The notes under the pieces were generated by a model. The model had not been told where the DNA came from and searched no databases. It saw nothing but the letters and a program-made list of their open reading frames with translations. The translations under genes and the position numbers were made by a program. Shown here piece by piece: positions 10,195 through 20,935 of a stretch of 64,000 nucleotides of DNA (position 1 is its first letter; each line of letters begins with the position of its first letter). The stretch is from Ceratopteris richardii (lineage: Eukaryota; Streptophyta; Polypodiopsida; Polypodiales; Pteridaceae): the NCBI GenBank assembly GCA_020310875.1, contig CM035431.1, positions 13,739,781 to 13,803,780 on the forward strand, read 5' to 3'.

Positions 10195-11460
10195 GGAAAG
10201 GAAAGGTTTGTGTACTAGATTCCTGGGATTTGAGAAGAAAAGTCATGCATGATAGTTATGATGTGCCTTGTGCTGGACATCCAGGTGCTGACAAGACAAT
10301 ATAGCTTGTTAGAAGAACATTTTGGTGGCGTAGATAGCCAGAGATGTCCACACTTATGTTTACCAGGATCTATGTGTAAAGTCAACAAAGCAGAAAGGAT
10401 AAAGCCTCCATGTCTTTTGTATCCTTTATAGATTCCAGATCACAACCAAGATAGGGTTTCCATGGACTTCATAGTCGGGTACCGCGGACCCTAAGAAAGT
10501 GGGATAATATCCTAGTTGTGGTAGATAGATTGATGATCCATAGGGATCATGACTTTGGTCCATAGGGATCAGTTTATACCCATGCAGGAAACGATAGAAA
10601 CTCCACATAGGGATTAGAGTGTCACGGATTGGTCCATAGGGGTCAGTCCATTTGATCCACAGGGTTCCAAAGGTAGCGGAGTTTTTTATTCAGCATGTCT
10701 TTAGATTGCATGGGTTGTCAACATGCATAGTTTCAGATAGGGATGTCAAATTTACAAGACCAAGGGGGTCAACTAGGTTTTAGAGGACATGTGAGGGCAT
10801 ATATGTCTGAGAGACAGACAAATTGGGATAGTATTTGGCACTAGTTGCATTTCATTTTGAGATAAACTATGGCATGAATGCCAATGCTCTCAGTACCATA
10901 GGTATATCATAGAAATGTCCTAGTGCTTTGGAGTTCTTAGCAAACGTCCAAGAAAATTTAGAAATAGCTAAAGCCAAGATGCAGCAAGAAGCTGATAGGG
11001 CTAAATAGTACGCTGATAGGAAAAGATCTCCTAGATCCTTAGGGGTAGGAGATAGAGTCTTTCTTTAGATACGAGCTAGATCTACTTCACTATCCACAAG
11101 GAAGTGTATTAAGCTATCACCAAGGTTTTGTGGACCTTGGAAGATAGTTAAAAAGCTAGGTGAAGTTGCTTACCGATTAGATCTTCCTCTAGATTGCAAA
11201 TTTCATCTAGTGTTTCATCTTTCTAGGGAGGATAATCTAATAGAAGGTATTGTTTCTTTGCAAGAAAGTAAAAGCACGGATCATTCTCCAGACACGATAC
11301 TAGATTGGAGACAGAAGTGATTGAGGAATCATGTTGTCCATGAATATTTAGTAGCCTAGAGAGGATTATCACTTACTGAATCTACTTAGGAATCAGAAGC
11401 TCTGGTTCACAAGTACTTCCCCTTATTTATTATCGAGGACAATGATCTTTAGAAGGGGGA
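10195..11460 (+). pseudogene. Ty3/gypsy integrase and chromodomain-like tail remnant
   Basis: The zinc-binding region (HPGADKTI, TAG, LVRRTFWW) and KAERIKPPCLLYPL lead into a core segment SMDFIVGYRGP and DNILVVVDRL, which hold the first catalytic Asp. After an intervening repeat block the core resumes with EFFIQHVFRLHGL and STCIVSDRDVKF (second Asp). The C-terminal part shows GDRVFL, KLSPRFCGPWKIVKKLGEVA and YRLDLP. A chromodomain-like tail follows: ILDWRQK, HEYLVA, TAG, RGLSLTEST, TAG, ESEAL, where relatives have Trp at both TAGs. It ends just before the polypurine tract at 11453. Confidence 0.75.
10534..10664 (+). repeat. Palindromic GATCC-type motif block inside integrase
   Basis: Several variants of TGATCCATAGGGATCA lie here: 10534-10549 (perfect palindromic arms around ATAG), 10557-10573, about 10603-10616, 10631-10647 and 10653-10664. 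The same motif opens the element's LTR at 11476. The integrase alignment has roughly 100 more bases here than relatives would need, so this block looks inserted or duplicated from LTR DNA. Confidence 0.6.
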
Positions 11461-11466
11461 GAGAGT
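11453..11466 (+). promoter_or_regulatory. Polypurine tract of the gypsy remnant
   Basis: A purine run, AGAAGGGGGAGAGAG-like, directly follows the end of the pol frame and directly precedes the apparent LTR start. Such a tract primes plus-strand DNA synthesis during retrotransposition. Its position and composition support the LTR boundary at about 11467. Confidence 0.6.
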
Positions 11467-11660
11467 ATTAGACATTGATCCATAGGGATCAGTGCATGTG
11501 ATCCACAAGCATCATTGATCCAGAGGGATCAGTCTATTTGATCCCCACAGATCAATCCATGTGTGTGAGGGACAAGGGCCAACTAGCCAAGGTCCCAAGC
11601 TTGGGGGATACCCTAAGGTACTTTGGTAGTAATGGGAATTACTTTGGTAGTAATGGGAAT
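11467..11660 (+). repeat. Start of 3' LTR of the gypsy remnant
   Basis: The probable LTR begins TATTAGACATTGATCC (the expected TG start appears mutated to TA). It carries TGATCC-x-x-x-x-GGATCA palindromes at 11476-11491 and 11516-11531 and a looser one at 11539-11554. It also contains a perfect 21-bp tandem duplication at 11619-11639 and 11640-11660 (unit TACTTTGGTAGTAATGGGAAT). The 3' end cannot be set without a partner LTR; the LTR may extend further right. Confidence 0.5.
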
Positions 11661-12263
11661 AAGTGTTGCATGATGGCCACATATTCACACTAGACTATTC
11701 CAGATCATTGCTATTTTTATTGGTATACCATTGCTATTTTTAGAGTACAAGAGGGTATATATGGATAGGAGGAGAGTCACACACACATCATTCAAGTCTC
11801 TTTCTAACAATACAAAAAGTAGTAATGCATTCATAGGTAAATCTAAGTTAGAAATGTATGTGATAGTAAACAAATATGCTCAAAAACTAAAGAGAATATT
11901 CAAAGTACATCCACTCTTAAAATGGATGATGTAGATATTTTTAAAATAATTTTTCTTTCATAGAAATAAGGCACTTGAGGAAAGTAACCATCAATATGAT
12001 AAAGCAAAAGCTTTTAGATCTATGTGAGATAGATATTTATAGGAAAACAAGAATATCTATGCATGATCTTATAGATTTTGGTATGTACTTATATAAGGAT
12101 AGATCTTTTGTTGATATAGAATAAGAAGAAGAGAGCTCCCAATAGTCTCAAACTTAATCAAATGCATTAGCTTAAGGGTATATAGACATAGATAAAAAAG
12201 GTTATGACTTGATCTAAGAATCTATGATATTTTTTATGATTTCACAAATGCTCTAAAGTAGTT
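11661..12263. other. No recognisable gene
   Basis: AT-rich DNA without a recognised motif. Part of it may still be LTR of the gypsy remnant on the left. The overlapping 60-odd codon frames on both strands at 11685-11934 have no family resemblance. Confidence 0.5.
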
Positions 12264-12406
12264 TGTAATAAACTAAGTCAATGATCTAAGGGTCTGACCA
12301 ATTCACACAGATCTAAAATAAGATACCCTTTCATCACATGTGTGTGTGTGACTAAAGATCTCAAGACAACTTATGTACCATGTCATGTGCTCTTGTAAAC
12401 AAGTAA

Positions 12407-12475
12407 TCCACTTAGATTAGTGGTTAAGTCTCAAGTGTGTGAAGGACAAGGTCTTAGGTTGAACCCCCATAGGGT
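12407..12475 (+). promoter_or_regulatory. tRNA-like A/B box unit in LTR relic
   Basis: An A-box-like TTAGATTAGTGG (12412-12423) is followed about 35 bases later by a B-box-like GGTTGAACCCC (near 12458). It occupies the same LTR position as the better-preserved units at 26765 and 32909. One B-box base differs from the GGTTCRANNCC consensus, so Pol III activity is doubtful here. Confidence 0.55.
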
Positions 12476-12636
12476 AAATGGAGAGAGTATTTTTCCTAGA
12501 GAGATTGAGAGCCATCTAGAATCATGCACTTGAGTTAACTCCAATTAACTAGAGCACTTGGTAGACACACAGTTACATGGCCAAGACATCGATGGTTAGA
12601 ATCCACTTGCCCAAGAAGGAAGTCCACTAGGGAGAG

Positions 12637-12762
<126 letters not shown>

Positions 12763-14493
12763 CACGATTTATTGCAAATTCAGAGGAACCAATGCTTCAA
12801 TTTCATTCCGAATGTGCAAAAACCCTAAGATCAACTGTCTATTTGCTGAATTCTGACAACTAGAGATCTTGTTTCTAGTTGATGACATCATCAAATCATA
12901 ACCGCCCTTGGAAAAACTATGAGGTGTTGGCCACATTCATTCTTAGTCTTACCAATGCCAGTCTTGGGAGCTCAAGGAGTCCAGATCACCAAGTAAGTAC
13001 CTTCAAGTTCCATTTCAAGTTCTCACCTTGTCTCTTGCTCTAGTCTTGTATCTTGGACATGCTCTCTTGTCATGTTGTAATCTTGTAGTACGAGATCCTT
13101 TCGAGTTATTTATTGTAACTAGTTCATCTCCCTCAAGGGAGTTCTTGTAATCTAGAGATCTTGTTCCAAACCTAGGATCCCGTGTTGTGGGATCTCTTAT
13201 ATCATCTCTTGTTGAGTTATCTATGCCTATTAGTCCTAGGTTGTGGGACTTCTTGTATCAGCTACATATTCTTCTACTATTTTTCCTTTGTGAGTATTCT
13301 TGTAATTAGAAGTGTATTTTCAAAATCTTGTCTAGTGCGGTCAGAGACAACAATCTAGTCCCCTTACCGGGAAATTTTTTATTTTAGCAATAACAAACTC
13401 AAACCCACGTCTGCTCACTTAGTGGAATTCAGCTAGTAGAGTATACATTCAGCAAGATGAGATGCTCCTCCTCTAGTTTCATGATTCTAAAACATTACCA
13501 ATTTGGTTTCCATTTTTATGCTATAGCGAAAAGGAGCCCTAGTGATAGCAATGCCTGCAACAAAATAGTTTAGGTGCTATAATTGAACACATGACATGGT
13601 ACGGGTGAAGAGAATGGTCTATTGGCTACCTTAGATATGTGTAACTTCTAAAATGGCATTTATTATACTCTATAGTTACTTGTGCACCAATTTAAGCCTA
13701 AGCAAGAAAAGTATAGCCAAGATGTAGCACCTTCTAGTTTTGATGGTTTTCGAACTTGAACCAAGGATTTCTGAATTGAACATACTAGCATGCACACGCT
13801 CTTCACCGTTGATGGTTGATCCAAGTACTATATTCTTTGTTCTTGGTGCAATCTTCAGATTAAACTAGAAGAACAAAAATATTGGCCTACAAAGTCTCTC
13901 TAGGTTTTGGATTCAAACCCATGAGTTGGTACAAATAGCAAAGCATATATACCATTGCACCACATTGTTCACCATGTGATTATGATGATGCAAAATATTG
14001 CCCTCAATCCCATCTAGAGATGATAAAACTCACAACTCGCATCTCATCAGATCCCCACTTCTACTCTAACCATGAGATCACTATAAATCTATTAGAAAAG
14101 TCTCAAGTCAGTTTTTCTAATTATTTGGATAACTCTAGGTGTTGCTTCCCATAGTATAGCAAAACAATTACTATTGGAGATAAAATGACCACAATCATGG
14201 ATCACACTCACAAACACTAAATATGAGCATGATATTATAACCAAGTCACCCTTTTCTCTCATAATAACTTTGGCAGTGTCGATTTTATTTTGTGCCAAAA
14301 TATGTGGGCTACTCCTTTATCTCTTTGAGGGAGAAGCAAACATTCATGACCAATAGACACATGGGTAGATTCAAAATGATGAATTGTATGAAAATGAGGG
14401 ATAGAATACTACTATGTTATATAAGGCGGAGAGATTCATAAGCTAAGGGATCTTATGTTCTCAAACTCAAAAGGGGAGTCAAATTGTAATCTC
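12763..14493. other. No recognisable gene
   Basis: AT-rich sequence with no gene, repeat pair or mobile-element motif I can defend. Short partly repeated phrases around GTTGTGGGA and CTTGTAATC occur at 13080-13330. The right edge is the insertion site of copia element A. Confidence 0.5.
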
Positions 14494-14498
14494 AATAT

Positions 14499-15576
14499 TG
14501 TGAAGAGAGATGGTGGATGCAATCCAAAGATGAGTAGGTGCCGCTACAACCAGCTTCACACCAGCCAACTGAGACTTCAGAGTTGATTAGTAGACCCTTT
14601 AAGCTTCCTAAATCCAACCAAATATCAGCCAAGTACTTTGGAACATGTATCCCAAAAGTTTAAGTCAAGACAGACTAGTTGCGAAATGACTAGCTCCCAA
14701 AACTTGCTATTTTTGGACATACACCTGCTGGAAAAAATGAACAGTGCTCTCAACCTGGATGGAATTAGAAAAATTCCTTTTGGTAATAGCAAATAGACTT
14801 AGCAAGCTTCCCAATCCAAGTTAAAACACTTAAAATGATGGAGTGAGCACTGAGAACAAGTTTCAACAGTTTCTGGAACCTCCCCACAATTCTCGGGGCT
14901 CTGTAGAGATAGACCAGTAAGCAGTAAAATGCCGATATCTCTAAAATTATTAATCCAATGACCTTGAAAATGTATACACACAAAGTAGACAGTATGAACC
15001 ATCTAACGCATTTTAAAACACTGAAATAGAATCAGTAGAACTCGAGATATGACCTTCTGAAGGTACTGCTCTGAGTGAGTATAGCAGAGAACAAAACAGA
15101 GAAGTAGATGATAATAAATGTATAGATTCACATATGATTACAACTATATTGGCAATGAATCTTTGCACAATGGGAGTAGAATGATAGAGCTATAGAGTAA
15201 GCTCTTCAATATCTACAAAATGACATCAAGTGGTCACGTACAAGGCTTGCTAATCGCCTCTTCCTTCTTGCTCTTTTTATAGCTATTCTTGGAGGGAGTT
15301 TTGAATTTGAATTCGAATGGCTCCACCTAAAAGTGATCCCCAAAGTTAGGAGAGATTCCCTCAGCTCTAAATTTAGTGGTTTTGGTAGTTAGAGCCACGA
15401 ATTTTCTTTTACATCATGCATGAGGTAAGCCATTCTTTTCCTTTTTTGTTTTTCCATTTACAAGAGATAAAATGAACTCTTTTACAAGAGGTGTTCACAT
15501 GACTACTCATGTGACTTACAAATGAGGGTAATATCAAACATATCAAGCATGTAGGCTTGGGCAAAATGCACCAACA
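14499..15576 (-). repeat. 3' LTR of copia A
   Basis: In element orientation it begins TGTTGGTGCATTTTGCCC at 15576 and ends CTCTTCACA at 14499. A TATA-like GCTATAAAAAGAGC lies near 15275 (minus strand) and probably marks the promoter region. It matches the 5' LTR at 19853-20930 over its full length with scattered substitutions. Confidence 0.92.
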
Positions 15577-15590
15577 CCTCCCCCTCAAGC
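15577..15590 (-). promoter_or_regulatory. Polypurine tract of copia A
   Basis: On the minus strand GCTTGAGGGGGAGG directly abuts the 3' LTR. It is the expected primer for plus-strand synthesis, and the same GAGGGGGAG form is seen in elements B and E, marking them as one family. Confidence 0.88.
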
Positions 15591-15616
15591 CGAACATGCT
15601 TGGCCTTCAAATAAGT

Positions 15617-18600
15617 TCAATTGTCCTTGATTTCCTGCAAGCCAATCATCAACTTGAATCTTCTTAATGTTGTACCATCAAGAGCTTTAGTCAACATGTT
15701 GGCACATTGCATATCTGTAGAGACATAGGATAGTTGAATATCCTTGCTCATTAGCTTCTCCCTTACGTAATGGTAGTGGACTTCAATATGCTTGGTTCTA
15801 GCATGGTATACAGGATTAGCTGCTAGATGTAGTGAGCTTGTGTTGTCACCAAAAATGTGAGGTGTTGAAGAATGAAGTCCAAGATCTATGTACAAAGACT
15901 TTAACCACATGATTTCTTGAGTTGCATTAGCCAAACCTCTATATTCGGCTTCGGTAGAAGATAATTCCACGGTTGGTTGCTTCTTCGATGACCAAGAAAT
16001 GGTTTTTGAACCTGCAAATGATATATACCCGGATGTGCTTCTTCTATCATCTCTAGATCCGGCCCAATCTGCATCTGAGTAGACCTTTAGCTCAATATCT
16101 GAAGTAAATGAATTAAAAAAACCTTCATTCATGGTCCCCTTTAGGTACTTGAGGACTCTCTTGGCCGCTTCCATATGTGGTCTTCTCGGCTTATGCATAA
16201 ACTGACTCAATATGCTAACACTATAGCATATATCCACCCTTGTGAGTGTTGCATAGTTCAAACTTCCAACCAAGCTCTGATAGCTTGTGATGTCTTCAAT
16301 TGGCTCTCCTTCATAAGCACTAAGCTTATGATTTTGCTCCATAGGTGTACCTGCACACTTGGTATTTTCCATCTTGAACTTGACGAGCATGTCATGGACA
16401 TACTTCCTTTGTGTGATGTATATACCTGAATCTGTGTAGATCAACTCCAATCCAAGAAAATAAGTGAGTGGTCCGAGGTCACTTATTTTGAACTCCTCCT
16501 TCATTTGAGCCTTTACTTGTTTGATTCCTTCAAGATCATTGCTTGTGATAATAATATCATCAACATACACACATAAATAGATCACTTCAGATCCATTCCT
16601 CTTTATGAACAAAGAGGTATCCGCCTTGCTAGCTTTGAATCCTTGGTCCTGCAAATAAGTCACCAATCTAAAATTCCAAGCTCTTGGAGCTTGCTTCAAT
16701 CCATACAAAGCTTTCTTTAGTTTTCATACATAGTTAGGATGATGTGCATCCTCATATCCAAGAGGTTGTGCCATATACACTTCCTCAAAAATCCATACAT
16801 TCAAGAAAGCATTCTTTACATCAAGTTGATAAAGATTCCAATTTCTAGATTCAGCAAGACTAATGAGAACCCTAATTGTAGGCATTTTTGCAACAGGAGA
16901 GAAAGTCTCCTCATAATCAATACCATGGGTTTGAGCAAACCCTTTAGCAACTAACCTTGCTTTGTGTCTATTTATACTTCCATCTGGATTCCTCTTGATT
17001 TTGTATATCCATCGAGATCCGATTATCTTCATAGATGGCTTGTTAGGTACAAGCTCCCAAGTGTCATTCTCCTTCAAGGCTTCCATTTCTTCATCCATTG
17101 CATCTCTCCAAGCTTTCTTGCTTTGTGCTTCTTCAAATGTGGTAGGTTCTTCATTGGTTGAATCCTTTGCAATGTAGATTGAGTGCTTGGTGACCAAAGA
17201 AGTATCATAACCAAACCTCTCTGGTTTCTTCTTCTCCCTTGAAGACCTTCTAAGTGGTTGATGTGAGCTCTCAGGTCCATATGTAGCATCCTGCATCTTT
17301 TCTTTTCCTTTTTTCTTCCATAGCTTTAGTCTTTCCAAGTCTTCTAGATCAATCTCCGAATCACTTTCTTCAATCTGCTTTGGCTCCTTTGGTTGAAGTG
17401 ATGGAAAATCTTCATCCAAGTCATACGGCAGCTTCACTTTCCTGTCATCATCAAACGATGATTTGTTTTCATAAAAAATTACATCTCTACTCATAGAAAA
17501 TCCTTTATTGGTTGGATTGTACAATCTATATCCTTTTTGGTTTTGATCATAACCAATAAATACGCACTTCTCTGCCTTGGGATCCAATTTCCCTCTTACT
17601 TGAGAAGGAATGTGAGCATAGGCTAAGCATCCAAAGATTTTGCAATGCTCTAGACTAGGTCTTCTTCCATTCCACACTTCATATGGAGTGGTTCCATCTA
17701 GTGACTTAGATGGAAGTCTATTTATGAGATATGTGGCTGTCGACACAGCCTCTGCCCATAGGTAGTTCGGCAATCCCTTTTCGTTGAGCATGGACCTTGC
17801 AGCTTCGACGATAGCTCTGTTCCTCCTCTCTGCTACACCATTGAGTTCGGGTGTATACCTTGTAGTGACTTCCCTTTTAATGCCTCTTTCATGCAAGAAG
17901 GCATCAAATTCAGAAGAGAAGTATTCTCCTCCACCATCTCATCTGAGTCGTTTCAACATCCTACCTGTTTGGTTTTCAACAAGAGCAATATACTTCTTAA
18001 AGCAATTAAACACTTCATCCTTGTGCTTCATGAAAAACAAAATGGTCCACCTGCTACAATCATCTATGAAAGACACATAATATCTTGAGCCTGATATAGA
18101 TGGCTCCTTACTTGGACCCCACACATCCGTGTGCACTAGATCCAAAGGATTTTGATACATATATCCTTTCTTATTGAAAGGTTGTCTATGAGCCTTGCCG
18201 AGTTGACAAGCTTCACACTTATAAATCATGTGTTGCCTTGTGATATTAGGCAAACCAAGTACACTTTGGTCCCTGCAAATCTGTTTGAGTGTCCTCTCAC
18301 CAATGTGAGCAAGCCTTTTGTGCCATATCTCCAACTCTGTAAGAGTTTGAGATCCATAGCTAAACAAAGCTATGTTCTTTGTATCTTCCACTTCAAAAGT
18401 GAAAAGCCTTCCTATCTTTTCTCCTTTGGAAATCCTTCGAAAGCCTTGCCTTGGGTCTTCAACATATGCTCCAAATCGATTGAATCTAACCTGCAATCCT
18501 TTTTCAACAATCTGTCCAACACTTATTAAATTTTTGGTTATTGTAGGGACATACAAGACTTTGCTTAAGAGGTTCATATTCCCATCTGATGTCTTCACAT

Positions 18601-18826
18601 TACCTATCTTCTCCACTGAGTGCTTTGTGTCATCTCCTATCTGCACTTCATGCTTGTTATGAGGATCTTCCAAATCAGAAAGTAAAGCCACATTTCCTGC
18701 TACATGGTTCAAGCATCCAGAATCAATGTAAAATATGTGATCATCATCCTTACCCTTCTTCGCTGATAGATTCATAATCAATAATGAATCTTCTTGACTT
18801 TGGTCCTCTGCATAGTTATTGTAATC
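15617..18826 (-). pseudogene. Copia A pol polyprotein, two nonsense codons
   Basis: A single copia polyprotein interrupted twice. Protease: FYIDSGCLNHV at about 18737-18705 keeps the Asp-Ser-Gly triad. GAG-pre-integrase with WHKRLAHIGER and a CEACQLGKAH zinc motif. Integrase core with HTDVWGP (about 18135), DGGGEYF and NGVAERRNR, so all three acidic residues are present. A TGA at 17939-17941 splits RLR from DGGGEYF. The reverse transcriptase starts near 17050 ([32 protein letters not shown]). A second TGA at 16724-16726 precedes [15 protein letters not shown] is at 16557-16568, RNase H has DADWAGS, RRSTSGY and STEAEYR, and the frame ends GLQEIKDN at 15617. Apart from these stops it looks full length. 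Confidence 0.92.
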
Positions 18827-19826
18827 TTCTTCCTCTATGGCCACTTTGATAGTTGTTGTTGTTGTTGTAATTGTTGTTGTAGTTGTTGTTGTTGTTGTAG
18901 CCTCCATTGTATCTACCTCTATTTGATCCATAGTCACCTCTATTGAATCCTCTTCCTCTTGAGTTCCTCGGGTTCCTGAAACATTCTTCAATAGTATGGT
19001 TAGATAATCCACATATGTTGCAAGGTTGAGATGATTGGAATCTCCCCCTGCCTTGCTTTCCACTTCTGCCTCTTCCTCTAGCTCTTCCTCTACCTGCAAA
19101 GTTTGCTTGGAAAGAGCTACCTTCATCTTCATTCTTCTTATTCTTTGACTTGTCCTTGACCTTAGCTTTATCAGAATATAAGGCAGAAGTTTGATTACCT
19201 CTTGAGGACTCACCACCTTTGCTAATCTTTGCTTCATGAGTGAAGAGTTGGCCCATGAGTGTGTTGAGGTCGGGTACATGCATATCCATGTATAAATCCA
19301 TGGCTATTGTGAATGACTCCCACTTGTCGTCTGCTTTGATTCCATTCATGATTGGTCTTATGATTTGCTCCTCTTCAATTACCTCTCCAATGCTTCCAAG
19401 TTGGTCCGAAATCTCCTTCATCTTTGTGACATAATCAGTCACATTTTGCTTCGGGCTTTTCTTCATTGTTGTGAACTCCATCCACAATTGGTTCTTCCTT
19501 GCTCGAGTGTTGGAAGAGAAGAAAGAAGCAAGTGCATTCCAGGTCTCTCTTGATGTCTTGCATCCCTTGACATGAGGTAAAAGAAAATCAGAGATTGAGT
19601 TTAGAATACAGGACCTTGCAAGTGCATCCTTCGAACACCAATTCGAAAGTCCTTCCACTTCTTCATGTGATGGTTACCCTTTGTTCCTCATGGTTGGCAT
19701 TGCTTCATCTCCGGATATGAATCCATATAGATTCCTCCCTTGAAGGTAAGCCTCCATTCTTAGAGACCATGCCGGGTAGTTGTTTCGATCCAATTTGTCA
19801 ATTGTTGATGGAAATCCATCTCCCAT
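18816..19826 (-). pseudogene. Copia A gag (nucleocapsid) with stop and frameshift
   Basis: The structural protein starts with ATG at 19826 (MGDGFPSTIDKLDRNNYPAW), close behind the primer-binding site, as in relatives. A TAA at 19674-19676 interrupts it; the rest runs from 19658. Domains: a UBN2-type gag core with TWNALASFF-like, VTDYVTKMKEI and MDLYMDMHVPDLNTLMGQLF segments; a Gly/Arg-rich basic stretch; one zinc knuckle CNICGLSNHTIEEC (Cys-X2-Cys-X4-His-X4-Cys) at 18981-19022; and a Tyr/Asn-rich tail. A one-base shift near 18826 separates gag from the pol frame; in related element B the same junction is in frame. Confidence 0.85.
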
Positions 19827-19839
19827 GTTGCTTGACTAT

Positions 19840-19851
19840 GCTCTGATACCA
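19840..19851 (-). promoter_or_regulatory. Primer-binding site of copia A
   Basis: On the minus strand TGGTATCAGAGC lies one base inside the 5' LTR. It is complementary to the 3' end of initiator tRNA-Met, the usual minus-strand primer of plant copia elements. Confidence 0.92.
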
Positions 19852-19852
19852 C

Positions 19853-20930
19853 TGTGAAGAGAGATGGTGGATGCAATCCAAAGATGAGTAGGTGCCGCTA
19901 CAACCAGCTTCACACCAGCCAACTGAGACTTCAGAGTTGATTAGTACACCCTTTAAGCTTCCTAAATCCACCAAAATATCAGCCAAGTACTTTGGAACAT
20001 GTATCCCAAAAGTTTAAGTCAAGACAGACTAGTTGCGAAATGACTAGCTCCCAAAACTTGCTATTTTTGGACATACACCTACTGGAAAAAATGAACAGTG
20101 CTCTCAACCTCGAAGGAATTAGAAAAATTCCTTTTGGGCATAGCAAATAGACTTAGCAAGCTTCCCAATCCAAGTTAAAACGCTTAAAATGATGGACTGA
20201 GCACTGAGAACAAGTTTCAACAATTTCTAGAACCTCCCCACAATTCTCGAAGCTCTGCAGAGATAGACCAGTAAGCAGTAAAATGCAGATATCTCTAAAA
20301 GTATTAATCCAATGACCTTGAAAATTTATACACACAAAGTAGAGAGTATGAATTATCCAACGCACTTTAAAACACTGACAAAGGATCAGTCGAACTCGAG
20401 ATATGACCTTCTGAAGGTACTGCTCTAAGTGAGTATAGCAGAGAACAAAACGGAGAAGTAGATGATAATAAATGTATAGATTCACATATGATTACAACCA
20501 CATTGGCAATGAATCTTTGCAAAATGGGAGTAGAATGATAGAGCTATGAATTAAGCTCTTCAATCTCTACAAAATGACATCAAGTGGTCACGTACAAGGC
20601 TTGCTAATCGCCTCTTCCATCTTGCTCTTTTTATAGCTATTCTTGGAGGGAGTTTTGAATTCGAATTCGAATGGCTCCACCGAAAAGTGATCCCCAAAGT
20701 TAGGAGAGATTCCATCAGCTCTAAATTTTGTGTTTTTGGTAGTTAGAGCCACGAATTTGCTTTTACATCATGCATGAGGTAAGCCATTCTTTTCCTTTTT
20801 TCTTTTTCCATTTACAAGAGATAAAATGAACTCTTTTACAAGAGGTGTTCACATGACTACTCATGTGACTTACAAATGAGGGTAATATCAAACATATCAA
20901 GCATGTAGGCTTGGGTAAAATGCACCAACA
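19853..20930 (-). repeat. 5' LTR of copia A
   Basis: Full-length partner of the LTR at 14499. It is directly followed in element orientation by a one-base spacer and the primer-binding site. In this position it would drive transcription of the element; a TATA-like motif is near 20630. Confidence 0.92.
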
Positions 20931-20935
20931 AATAT

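Larger units (their letters stand above)
9250..11660 (+). mobile_element. Decayed Ty3/gypsy element, chromovirus-like
   Basis: A plus-strand gypsy remnant with reverse transcriptase, RNase H, integrase, a chromodomain-like tail, a polypurine tract and the start of a 3' LTR in the correct order. The reading frame has many stops, most of them TAG at positions where relatives have Trp or Gln. The 5' LTR, gag and protease are missing. A block of LTR-like palindromic repeats sits inside the integrase (10534-10664). The 3' limit is uncertain because no second LTR exists for comparison. Confidence 0.78.
14494..20935 (-). mobile_element. Copia element A, nearly complete, with AATAT target duplication
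   Basis: A Ty1/copia LTR retrotransposon on the minus strand, 14499-20930, flanked by AATAT at 14494-14498 and 20931-20935. It has two LTRs of about 1,078 bp starting TG and ending CA, a primer-binding site, gag, a pol in copia order (protease, integrase, reverse transcriptase, RNase H) and a polypurine tract. By eye the LTRs differ at roughly 40-50 positions (about 4 percent), so it is moderately old. Four lesions disable it: a stop in gag, a gag-pol frameshift and two TGA codons in pol. All domains are otherwise complete. Confidence 0.93.

Noticed and set aside
4767..11460. Reassignment of TAG to an amino acid
   Set aside because: Other elements in the window decay through TGA and TAA too, and plant nuclear genes use the standard code; methylation-driven transitions explain the TAG excess better.
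18816..18860. Programmed gag-pol frameshift in copia A
   Set aside because: Related element B reads through the same junction in one frame, and the shift in A has no clear slippery site; a mutation is simpler.
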